Below are positions 8,670 to 19,003 of a DNA stretch of 64,000 bases, one piece after another. This DNA comes from Elephas maximus indicus. Its lineage: Eukaryota > Chordata > Mammalia > Proboscidea > Elephantidae. The notes below the pieces were generated by a model. That model ran no database searches. It was not told the origin of the DNA and saw only the letters and a list, made by a program, of their open reading frames with translations. Position 1 is the first letter of the stretch, and every line of letters starts with the position of its first letter. The position numbers and the translations under genes are program-made. The DNA lies in contig NC_064832.1 of the NCBI RefSeq assembly GCF_024166365.1, positions 40,080,249 to 40,144,248 of the forward strand, in the 5' to 3' direction.

Positions 8670-11600
8670 ACCAAACTTGTCTGTCAGTTTGTCGTACTGT
8701 GGGGGCTTGTGTGTTGCTGTGATGCTGGAAGCTATGCCACCAGTATTCAGATACCAGCAGGGTCACCCATGGAGGACAGGTTTCAGCTGAGCTTCCAGAC
8801 TAAGACAGACTGGGAAGAAGGACCCGGCAGCCTACTTCTGAAAAGCATCGGCCAGTGAAAACCTTACGAATAGCAGCGGAACATTGTCTGATACAGAGCT
8901 GGAAGATGAGCCCCCCAGGCTGGAAGGCACTCAAGAGATGATTGGAGAAGAGCTGCCTCTTCAAAGTAGAGTCAGCCTTAATGATGTGGATGGAGTAAAG
9001 CTTTCGGGACCTTCATTTGCTGATGTGGCACGACTCAAAATGAGAAGAAACAGCTGCAAACATCCATTAATAATCGGAACCTGGAATGTATGAAGTATGA
9101 ATCTAAGAAAACTGGAAATCGTCAAAAATGAAATGGAATGCATAAACATCAATATCCTAGGCATTAGTGAGCTGAAATGGACTGGTATTGGCCATTTTGA
9201 ATCAGACACTCACAGTCTGATATGCGGGGAATGACAACTGGAAGAGGAATGGTGTTGCATTCATCATCAAAGAGAGCGTTTCAAGGTCTATCCTGAAGTA
9301 CAACGCTGTCAGTGATAGGATAATATCCATACACCTACAAGGAAGACCAGTTAATACTATTATTCAAATTTGCACACCAACCACTAGGGCCAAAGATGAA
9401 GAAATAGAAGATTTTTATCAGCTGCTACAGTCTGAAATTGATCAAACATGCAATCAAGATGCATTGATAATTACTGGTAATTGGAATGCAAAAGTTGGAA
9501 ACAAAGAAGAAGGATCAGTAGTTGGAGAATATGGCCTTGGGGATAGAAACAATGCCAGAGATCGAATGATAGAATTTTGCAAGACCAACGACTTCCTCAT
9601 TACAAATACCTTCTTTCACTAACATAAACGGTGACTATACACATGGACCTTGTCAGATGGAACACACAGAAATCAAACTGACTACATCTGTGGAAACAGA
9701 CGATGGAAAAGCTCAATACCACCAGTCAGAACAAGGCCAGGGGCCAACTGTGGGACAGACCATCAATTGCTCATATGCCAGTTCAAGTTGAAACTGAAGA
9801 AAATCAGAGCAAGTCCACAAGAGCCAAAATATGACCTTGAGTATATCCCTCCTGAATTTAGACACCATCTCAAGAATAGATTTGATGCATTGAACACCAG
9901 TGACCGAAGACCAGACGAGTTGTGGAATGACATCAAGGACATATACATGAAGAAAGCAAGAGGTCATTGAAAAGACAGAAAAGACCAAGATGGATGTCAG
10001 AGGAGACTCTGAAACTTGCTCTCGAAAGTTGAGCAGCTAAAGCAAAAGGAAGAGTTGAGAAAGTAAAAGAACTGAACAGAAGATTTCAAAGGGCCTCTCA
10101 AGAAGACAAAGTAAAGTGTTATAATGACATGTGCAAAGAGCTGGAGATGGAAAGCCAAAAGGGAAGAACACGCTCAGCATTTCTCAAGCTGAAAGAACTG
10201 AAGAAAAAATTCAAGCCTTGAGTTGCATTAGTGAAGGATTCCATGGGGAAAATATTAAACGAGGCAGGAAGCATCAAAAGAAGATGGAAGGAATACACAG
10301 AGTCACTATACCAAAAAGAATTAGTCAATATTCAACCATTTCAAGAGGCGGCATACGATCAGGAACCCATGGTACTGAAGAAAGAAGTCCAAGCTGCTCT
10401 GAAGGCATTGGCGAAAAACAAGGCTCCAGGAATTGATGGAACATCAATTGAGATGTTTCAACAAACAGATCCAGTGCTGGAGGTGCTCACTTGTCTATGC
10501 CAAGAAATATGGAAGACAGCTTCCTGGCCAACTGACTGGAAGACATCCATTTTTATGCCTATTCCCAAAAAAGGTGATCCAACTGAATGTGGAAATTATA
10601 GAACAGTATCATTAATATCACACACAAGCAAAATTTTGCTGAAGATCATTCAAAAACGGCTGCAACAGTTTATCGACAAGGAACTGCCACAAATTCAGGC
10701 TGGTTTCAGAAGAGGACGCGGAACCAGGGATATCATTGCTGATGTCAGATGGATCCTGGCTGAAAGCAGAGAATACCAGAAGGATGTTTACCTATGTTTT
10801 ATTGACTATGCAAAGGCATTCGACTGTGTAGATCATAACAACTATGGATAACACTGTGAAGAATGGGAATTCCAGAACACTTAATTGTGCTCATGAGGAA
10901 CATTTACAGAGATCAAGAGGTAGTTGTTCGCACAGAACAAGGGGACACCGATTGGTTTAAAGTCAGGAAAGGTGTGTGTCAGGGTTGTATTCTTTCACCA
11001 TACCTATTTAATCTGTATGCTGAGCAAATAATCCGAGAAGCTGGACTATATGAAGAAGTCGGGGCATCAGGATTGGAGGAAGACTCGTTAACAACCTGCG
11101 TTACGCAGATGACACAACCTTGCTTGCTGAAAGTGAAGAGTACTTGAAGCACTTACTAATGAAGATCAAAGACCACAGCCTTCAGTATGGATTACACCTC
11201 AACATAAAGAAAACAAAAATCCTTACAACTGGACCAATGAGCAACATCATGATAAACAGAGAAAAGATTGATGTTGTCAAGGATTTCATTTTACTTGGAT
11301 CCACAATCAAAAGCCATGGAAGCAGCAGTCAAGAAATCAAAAGACGCGTTCCATTGGGCAAATCTGCTGCAAAGGACCTCTTCAAAGTTTTGAAGAGCAA
11401 AGATGTCACCCTGAAGACTAAGGCGTACCTGACCTAAGCCATGGTATTTTCAATCACATCATATGCATGTGAAAGCTGGAGAATGAATAAGGAAGACCGA
11501 AGAAGAGTTGACACCTTTGAATTGTGGTGTTGGTAAAGAATATTGAATATACCATGGACTGCCAAAAGAACGAACAAATCTGTCTTGGAAGAAGTACAGC

Positions 11601-11888
11601 CAGAATGCTCCTTAGAGGCAAGGATGGTGAGACTGTGTCTTACATGCTTTGGACATGTTGTCAGGAGGGATCAGTTCCTGGAGAAGGACATCATGCCTGG
11701 CAGAGTACAGGGTCAGCGGAAAAGAGGAAGACCCTCAAGGAGGTGGATTGACACAGCGGCTGTGACAATGAGGTCAAGCGTAACAATTTTAAGGATGGCG
11801 CAGAACCAGGCAGTGTTTCGTTCTGTTGTGCATAGGGTGGCTATGAGTCGGAACCAACTCGATGGCACCTAACAACAACAACAACAAC
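8670..11888 (+). mobile_element. Full-length BovB-like RTE LINE
   Basis: A 3.2-kb element flanked by perfect 11-bp repeats aaagtgtgtgt at 8659-8669 and 11889-11899. Its 5' end (ccaaacttgtctgtcag) matches the 5' end of the minus-strand copy ending near 58468. It carries endonuclease and reverse-transcriptase coding remains and ends ggcacctaacaac followed by (aac)n, the usual short-repeat tail of RTE elements. All other RTE copies in the window align to it. The tail closely resembles that of the local AfroSINEs, consistent with RTE machinery mobilising them. Confidence 0.9.
8884..11790 (+). pseudogene. RTE ORF (endonuclease + reverse transcriptase), broken
   Basis: The endonuclease part starts near 9068 (PLIIGTWNV) and runs in broken frames through ISELKWTG (~9170) to about 9650. 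The RT part spans 10231-11437 with PIPKKGDPTECGNYRTVSLIS, QAGFRRGRGTRDI, the palm motif FIDYAKAFDCVDH (~10798), KGVCQGCILSPYLF and a LRYADDTTLL block (~11097) in a shifted frame. The C-terminal WCWxRIL, FGHVVRRD and GRPSRRWID region ends near 11750. Frameshifts and stops near 9090, 9960, 10850 and 11100 make it inactive. Confidence 0.85.
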
Positions 11889-12204
11889 AAAGTGTGTGTG
11901 TCAGCACAGAAACATCTTTACACAGGAATTCTAGTCAGAATTATGAATAGCAAATACCACTGTGCTTCTCAAAACCACTATCAAATTATAAGCCTGTCCA
12001 GTCATCTCTCGTTTTGTTGTACTCTTATTATTTGTTTGTTTGGCTCTGTGCTTTCTCTCCAAAGTAGTCACCCACTGCTGTTCTCTGTGCCACACCTTTC
12101 CATTCTGCTTTATCTTTGGCTTCCTTCTCTAAGCCCTCTCTCCACCTCCTTGCCTCAATTGATACTCAGCTCTTCAGCAAGGACGTTAAATCCCAAGGGG
12201 ATAC

Positions 12205-13140
12205 TGCATGGCTTAAAGTCAGGAAAGGTGTGTGTCAGGGTTGTATCATTTCACCATGCCTATTTATTCAATCTGTATGCTGAGCAAATAATCCAAGAAG
12301 CTGGACTACATGAAGAAGAACGGGGCATCAGGATTGGAGGAAGACTCATGAACAACCTGCGTTATGCAGATGACACAACCTTGCTTGCTGAAAGTGAAGA
12401 GGACTTGAAGCACTTACCGAAGAAGATCGAAGACCACAGCCTTCAGTATGGATTACATGTCAATACAAAGAGAACAAAAATCCTTACAACTGGATAAATA
12501 AGCAACATCATGATAAACGGAGAAAAGATTGAAGTCGTCAAGGATTTCATTTTACTTGAATCCACAATCAACAGCCACGGAAGCAGCAGTCAAGAATCAA
12601 AAGACACATTGCATTGGGCAAATCTGCTGCAAAGGACCTCTTCAAAGTATTGAAAAATGAAGACGTTACCTTGAAGACTAAGATGCGCCTGACCCAAGCC
12701 ATGGTGTTTTCAATCACATCATATGCATGTGAAAGCTGGACAGTAAATAGGGAAGACCGAAGAATTGATGCCTTTGAATTGTGGTGTTGGCAAAGAATAT
12801 TGAAAGTACCATGGACTGCCAAAAGAATGAACAAATCTGTCTTGGAAGAAGTACAACTAGAATGCTCCTTAGAAGCAAGGATGGCGAGACTGCATCTTAC
12901 ATACTTTGGACATGTTGTCAGGAGGGATCAGTCCCTGGAGGAGGACACCATGCTTGGGAAAGTACAGGGTCAGTGAAAATGAGGAAGACTCTCAACAAGG
13001 TGGATTGACACAGTGGCTGTAACAATGGGCTGAAGCATAACAATGATTATGAGCATGGCGCAGGACTGGGCAGTGTTTCGTTCTGTAGTACATAGTGTCA
13101 CTATGAGTCCAAACGGACTCCAGGGCACCTAGCAACAAAG
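12205..13140 (+). mobile_element. 5'-truncated RTE LINE
   Basis: The copy starts within RT (KSGKVCVRV, decayed QGC block), retains LRYADDTTLLAESEEDLKHL (12356-12410), WCWQRILKVPWTAKRMNKSVLEE-type C-terminus, and ends ctccagggcacctagcaac. It is one of two RTE copies in tandem orientation, the other ending at 11888. Confidence 0.85.
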
Positions 13141-13795
13141 TAACAAAGCAATTGGTGGGGGAAGCATCAGTATTCTTTTCATCCCATTGTCCCTTCCACC
13201 CATAATACTTCATACTCATTGAAGAAAAAGGAAATTTACTTTGAGTCTATACCTACCAGCTCTATCAATCTCTTCTCCTTTTCCTCTTCGTCACTCTTTC
13301 ATTCATTCTTTCGCTGAGTGAAAATAATTGCCCTTTCCACTTCAACTCTTAGCATTAACTCTGGGCTATTCCAGTGTCTATGTGGATGATTCAAAACCCT
13401 AGCCTTACAGTTCCTTGGCCTCATCTTCAAAGACTTCCACCTCTACCCTATTTTTGCCACCCACCACCATGGCTAAATCATATAATCATCAAAAACTGCC
13501 CCACGTCTTAAGTCGCAAATTCAATGTACTGTCTTCTTTTTCTAGTTATTTTTGAACAAGAAGACATTCACCAGTATTCTTTTAATTCAAAGGAAACTTG
13601 TTACAGCAGGAATGACATACATGTCATGGAAGGTGAGATCCCAGCTTGTAGGACTAGTAGCCTGTCAGGGTAGCATTGACGAGCCCTCCTTTTGCCATTG
13701 CATTGAGGGTCCAGCATCTTGCCTCCGGTGTTAACCCAAAAAAGGAAATCCACTAACTGTTGTTTTCATGAAGATGTGAAACACACCGGTAATTT
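13141..13795. other. No recognised feature
   Basis: Pyrimidine-rich stretches (13270-13320, 13440-13460) and short ORFs without family resemblance. Nothing can be supported. Confidence 0.5.
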
Positions 13796-13829
13796 CTGTG
13801 GGTTTTTTTTTGGGGGGGGGGGCGGGATT

Positions 13830-14010
13830 TAAGAACAGAAAATTTTTTTCTCACAATTCTGGAGGCTAAAAGTACAAATAAGGGTCTTGGCTCTGTTGAT
13901 TCCTTCTGTGAGCCTCTTGGCCGGTTCTGGTGTCTGCCGGTGAACTTTGGCATTCTCCTGCTTGTAGATGATCCTCACATGCTTTCTATCTCCCCCGTGT
14001 GTCAGTCTCT
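13830..14010 (+). repeat. Interspersed repeat 'Y' fragment
   Basis: It contains ttctcacaattctggaggctaaaag, gggtcttggctctgttgattccttctgtgagcc and a ccggtgaac-type segment, the same order as 59580-59700. A gggggggggg run at 13810-13822 precedes it. Confidence 0.55.
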
Positions 14011-14014
14011 TCTG

Positions 14015-14160
14015 CTCTTTTTTTTTTTTTTAATTGTATTTATTTTGTTGTTGTTGCTGAGAACGTACACAGCAAAACATACACCAGCTCAACAGTTTCT
14101 ACATGTACAATTCAGTGACACATCTATAGTTTCTGACTACAGTGACTCCAACTAGATTCT
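14015..14160 (-). mobile_element. L1 3'-UTR fragment
   Basis: After a T14 run come acagcaaaacataca, aacagtttctacatgtacaattcagtga, the antisense of an L1 3' UTR. A longer relative is at 41870-42130. Confidence 0.55.
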
Positions 14161-14507
14161 TTTTTGGAATGGTCCATGTTATAATGACAACCTTCTGTGC
14201 TTCTTTCAACAAACATTTGTTGATTCCTTGCTACGTTAAGTGCCATTCACTGTTCAAGATACGGGAGGTCTGAGCTAGCTCGCTCACTCCTGTATTCTCA
14301 ATTCACCTATTCTTCAACTGCATCTAGCTTGCCAGTTTCCGGAGCACACCACTTTCTCCTTATATTTTCACTCATTCATCCCATATTTGTTGAATATCCA
14401 CCTGTACCCACCCTTTTTCTTATTTCTTCCTGTCTCGGAAGAAGCAGTAGCCGCTGGCCTATGCAGAATTACTTCGTCCATCTGTGCTTAGGAAGGAATG
14501 TCTCTCC

Positions 14508-14701
14508 AGTCCCTGGGTGGCAAAAACCATTAATGCACTTGGCTGTTACCCAAAAAGTTGGAGGTTCAAGTCCACCCAGAGGCACCTCGAAAGAAGGGCC
14601 TGGCAATCTCCTTCTGACAAATCAGCCATTGAAAACCCTGTGGAGCACAGTTCAACCCTGACACACATGAGATTGCCATAAATCGACCAGACAGCAACTG
14701 G
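14508..14701 (+). mobile_element. AfroSINE, B-type
   Basis: tccctgggtggcaaaaacc head, tccacccagaggcacctcg, cctggcaatctccttctgac, then a decayed 3' end (atgagattgccataaatcgacc). Confidence 0.8.
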
Positions 14702-14779
14702 TCTTCTTTGAGGGCTTTACTCTCCTCATTCTCCATTCTCTTTCAAATTGCTGCAACAGTCTAATTGTCACTTTTAGGA

Positions 14780-14985
14780 GCACTTACAGGCATGTTATAC
14801 AATGTGCTGTTTCTTATTTAATCCTCATGAAAACCCTATAAGAAAAATACTATTATATCGTCTCCATTTTACAGATGATAAAATGGAAGTTTAAGAAAGT
14901 AAATTTACCTGATATTACAGAAGAAGTAAGAGCCATCTCGCCAAAGCTCAGGCATTTAGCCACTATACTGAACTTACCTCCCTCA
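14780..14985 (+). mobile_element. MIR SINE fragment
   Basis: tatttaatcctcatgaaaaccctataag, ctccattttacagatgataaaatgg and the following ttaagaaagtaa...cctgatattacag match the MIR core and tail. Confidence 0.75.
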
Positions 14986-15394
14986 ACGTACTAACTAGTT
15001 TCCCTGGGTCCCAGCCAGCTCCCTGGAATTCCTTACGTTTTACAGTCAGTACTCAAAGAAATCTTTGCTGAACTGATCATCCTCCTGTAGCACGTATCAT
15101 AGTATCTTACATGTAGCTGATAATCAAAAACATATTTAATTGACCTGTAGTTGTTTTTACCTGGTCAAGAAGAGAATGAAATTTTATCATCTTTTACAAA
15201 AGATATTCAGAATTTGGACTTGCTCCCCAGAACTGTAAAATCTAGTGGGGAAAATAAATTGCTAAGTATAATACAAGGAAGCCTTTTTCAATATTACAAT
15301 AGAGATCTAATTAATATGGGAGCTTAAACAAAGGAGAAATTATCTGGGACTGGGTACATCACAGAAGTGACTTTTAAGTTGATCTATAAAAGAT

Positions 15395-15700
15395 AATGAC
15401 AGCTGGAATGATGTCTCTTTTACTCACCATTGAATCACCAGCACTTAGTATAGTGCTTAGCACGTAATAACCTAAACCTAAACCAGTTGCCGTCAAGGCA
15501 ACCCCAACTCATGGTGGCCCCATTTGTGTCAGAGTAGAACTGTGCCTCATAGGATTTTCAGTGGCTTACCCTGGGGAAGTAGATCATCAGGTCTTTCTTC
15601 CAAGGCACCTCTTGATGAACTCAAACCTCCAAACTTTTGGTTAGCAGCTGGTGCATTTGCACTGCCGTAATAAAAGGGACTCCACGCACATAATTGTATT
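15395..15700 (+). mobile_element. L2 3'-end fragment split by a SINE
   Basis: 15400-15465 (caccagcacttagtatagtgcttagcacgtaata) and 15680-15712 (attcaacaaatactggttaga) are consecutive parts of one L2-type tail, separated by the B-type SINE. Confidence 0.6.
15470..15660 (-). mobile_element. AfroSINE, B-type
   Basis: Antisense: accagttgccgtcaaggca, aactgtgcctcatagg, agatcatcaggtctttcttccaaggcacctc, tttggttagcagctgg. Confidence 0.85.
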
Positions 15701-15714
15701 CAACAAATACTGGT

Positions 15715-16160
15715 TAGATATACAAAATTTCAGGGGATTGCATTCAAGACAGAGAAGTCAGTATTGTCAGGAAGAACTGGGAAAGACGTTGACACGGACA
15801 AAAAAGATTACAGGGTGTTCTGTTAAGCAAACTGCCTTTCTTTGCCTTTGAGCTATTTTATAACTCTGATAAGTTGTAGACCACTGATAATAATGTAAAT
15901 GACTCTTGTCCTAAAAATGCCAATTGTGTACAATGGAGATGCATGCGGTTATTGCCCCATACGTGTTGACCAGTTTTTCATCTATTTAACAAATTCATTT
16001 CAGTATTTCTTATGGCATATTTATGTGTCTTCTCTTGTGATTTTCCTTTGAGCAGTTATAACTCCCACTGGTTCCCTCATTAATTAATAAGTTAGATAAA
16101 ATATTTGGCATGTGTTTTCATTTAGTATTTGTATAGGAGCCATAATTTTATCCTTAAAAA
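15715..16160. other. No recognised feature
   Basis: AT-rich sequence without a conserved ORF or named repeat. Confidence 0.45.
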
Positions 16161-16164
16161 ATAT

Positions 16165-16502
16165 ATCCTTTAGAGCAGTGAAACTATTTTATATGATACT
16201 ATTATAACGGTGGTTTTATGGGTTTATAATGGTGGATACAGGACAATATGCATTTGTCAAAATGCATGGAACTGTACAACACAGAGAATGAACCCTAAAG
16301 TCAGCTACGGACTTTGGTTAACAATAATGTATTGATATTGGTTCATTGATTGTAACAGATATACCGCACCAATGGAAGATGCTAATAATAGGGGAAACTA
16401 GGAGGAAGGAGAAAATATGGGAACTCACTGTACTTTCTCCTGTTTTTCTGTAAACCCAAAACTGCTCTAAAAAATAGTCTATTAATTAAAAAAAAAAAAA
16501 AG
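16165..16502 (+). mobile_element. L1M 3' end with poly(A)
   Basis: gagcagtgaaactattttatatgatac, tggatacaggacaatatgcatttgtc, gaaccctaaagtcagctacggactttgg, aaaactgctctaaaaaatagtc and an A13 tail follow the L1MA/L1MB 3' UTR order. Confidence 0.75.
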
Positions 16503-17065
16503 CTAAGACCTGTCTCTCTTGATTTTGTTTTTTTCATTACCTCTCTTTAAGACATACTTTACTTATGTTTTTATTTGTTGTATCAATGTTGTTATAAAAT
16601 ATTCTCTTTGGCCTTTACAGTATAGATAACATTGTATGTCTCAATATAGACCATTTTAGATCTAAACTGGAAAACACTTTAATGTTTATAAAGGATATTT
16701 GAAGTCAGGAGAAAAAGATAAAAAAATAAAATTTATTGAAACAAATATTTGGTGAAAATGTGAAATTCTAAACTAAATGATTTTTTAAAAATTTAGGATG
16801 ACGGAGGAGATGAAATTCCTAAAAAGTTGTAGGAAACCCCATTGCTGTCGGAGACAACATTAAATGACCTTGTCAACAAAACTGAGTCCAACCTAGCCTA
16901 ATACTACTTCAGGAGGTATAAGAGGTCAGTTAGCCTTGACCTGCTTTTACTCTCCGCCCCCCACCCCCCCCAGAGTAAAAGGAAGACAGTAGTTTGGTAT
17001 TTCAAGGTTTCTTACATTTACCCGGTTCATTTACCCAAAAATTAGGGTTGCTATTTTTATGAGTT
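16503..17065. other. No recognised feature
   Basis: AT-rich sequence with a C-rich patch (16955-16970). No gene or named repeat supported. Confidence 0.45.
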
Positions 17066-17069
17066 GGTG

Positions 17070-17230
17070 GCTGGTGGCTCAGTGATTAAGAGTTTGGCTG
17101 CTAACCACAGGTTGGCAGTTGGAATTCACCAGGTACTCCTTGGAAACCCTATGGGGCAGTTGTACTCTGTCCTATAGGGTCGCTATGAGTCAAAATCATC
17201 TCGAAGGCAATGGGTTTTTTTGGTATGAGT
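17070..17230 (+). mobile_element. AfroSINE, A-type (array copy 1)
   Basis: ggtggctcagtgattaagag head, ccttggaaaccctatggggc, ctatgagtcaaaatcatctcg, T8 tail. Confidence 0.9.
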
Positions 17231-17236
17231 TGGAAA

Positions 17237-17395
17237 GAGCCCTGGTGGCTCAGTGGTTAAGAGATTGGCTGCTAACCAAAAGGGCATCAGTTACGATTGA
17301 CCACCCGCTCCTTGGAAACCATATGGAGCAGTTCTACTCAGTCCTGTAGGGTCACTATGAGTCTGAATCAATGGCAATGAGTTTGAGTTTCTTTG
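17237..17395 (+). mobile_element. AfroSINE, A-type (array copy 2)
   Basis: gagccctggtggctcagtgg head with gattggctgctaacc; tail tcaatggcaatgagtttgag. It starts a few bases after copy 1. Confidence 0.9.
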
Positions 17396-17410
17396 GTTTA
17401 TGCGTCAGAA

Positions 17411-17597
17411 GGCGCCCTGGTGGCGCAGTCGTTAAGCGTTGGTTGTTAACCTAAAAGTCAGCAGCTCCAGCCCACCAGCGGCTCCGTGGGAGAAAGATGT
17501 GGCAGCCTTGGAAACCCTTTGGGGCATTTCTACACCGTCCTATAGGCTTGCTATGAGCCAGAATGACTCCTCTACAATGGGTTTGGTTTGGTTCAGT
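17411..17597 (+). mobile_element. AfroSINE, C-like (array copy 3)
   Basis: cgccctggtggcgcagtcg head and ggagaaagatgtggcagcc, a shortened C-type insert, then cctataggcttgctatgagcc. This head is the closest here to the inferred family consensus. Confidence 0.9.
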
Positions 17598-19003
17598 AGT
17601 TTCGGTATTACCAGCAGGTGGCGCATTTATTAGTATTTTTTTCAAGTTAAGAAAAATTTGAGAACCGATCTGAATAACTAAAATTAGGAATGTTGCTTTT
17701 TCACCCTTCTTATTCTACTTCTCTCAAGAGAATAGCTTATAAGACTATAAATAGAACAATCTTTGTTTTGCCATTGCATTTTGCTATTGCAGTAGTGAGA
17801 GTTTGAATTTGTATTAAATTGAAAGAACTGAAGAAAAATTCAAGCCTCGAGTTGCAATAGTGAAGCATTCTATGGGGAAAATATTAAACGATGCAGGAAG
17901 CATCAAAAGAAGATGGAAGGAATACACAGAGTCATTATACCAAAAAGAATTAGTTGATGTTCAATCCTTTCAAGAGGCGGCATACGATCAGGAACGATGG
18001 TACTGAAGAAAGAAGTCCAAGCTGCTCTGAAGGCATTGGTGAAAAACAAGGCTCCAGGAATTGATGGAACATCAATTGAGATGTTTCAACAAACAGATGC
18101 AGTGCTGGAGGTGCTCACTCGTCTATGCCAAGAAATACGGAAGACAACTTCCTGGCCAACTGACTGGAAGACATCCATTTTTATGCCTATTCCCAAAAAA
18201 GGTGATCCAACTGAATGTGGAAATTATAGAACAATATCATTAATATCACACGCAAGCAAAATTTTGCTGAAGATCATTCAAAAACGGCTGCAACAGTTTA
18301 TCGACAAGGAACTGCCACAAATTCAGGCTGGTTTCAGAAGAGGACGCGGAACCAGGGATATCATTGCTGATGTCAGATGGATCCTGGCTGAAAGCAGAGA
18401 ATACCAGAAGGATGTTTACCTATGTTTTATTGACTATGCAAAGGCATTTGACTGTGTTGATCATAACAAATTATGGATAACATTGTGAAGAATGGGAATT
18501 CCAGAACACTTAATTGTGCTCATGAGGAACATTTACAGAGATCAAGAGGCAGTTGTTTGGACAGAACAAGGGGATACTGATTGATTTAAAGTTAAGAAAG
18601 GTGTGTGTCAGGGTTGTATTCTTTCACCATACCTATTCAATCTGTGTGCTGAGCAAATAATCCGAAAAGCTGGACTATATGAAGGACGGGGCATCAGGAT
18701 TTGAGGAAGACTCATTAACAACCTGAGTTACGCAGATGACACAACCTTGCTTGCTGAAAGTGAAAAGGACTTGAAGCACTTACTAATGAAGATTAAAGAC
18801 CATAGCCTTCAGTATGACTTGCACCTCAACATAAAGAAAACAAAAATCCTCACAACTGGACCAATGAACATCATGATAAACGGAGAAAAGATCAAAATTG
18901 TCAAGGATTTCATTTTACTTGGATCCACAATCAACAGCCATGGAAGCAGCAGTCCAGGAATCAAAAGATGCATTGTAACAGGTAAATCTGCTGCAAAGGA
19001 CCT

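Noticed and set aside
10231-10851. 206-codon plus-strand ORF as a host gene
   Set aside because: It carries RTE reverse-transcriptase motifs and lies inside the RTE element with its target duplication; the neighbouring frames are broken.
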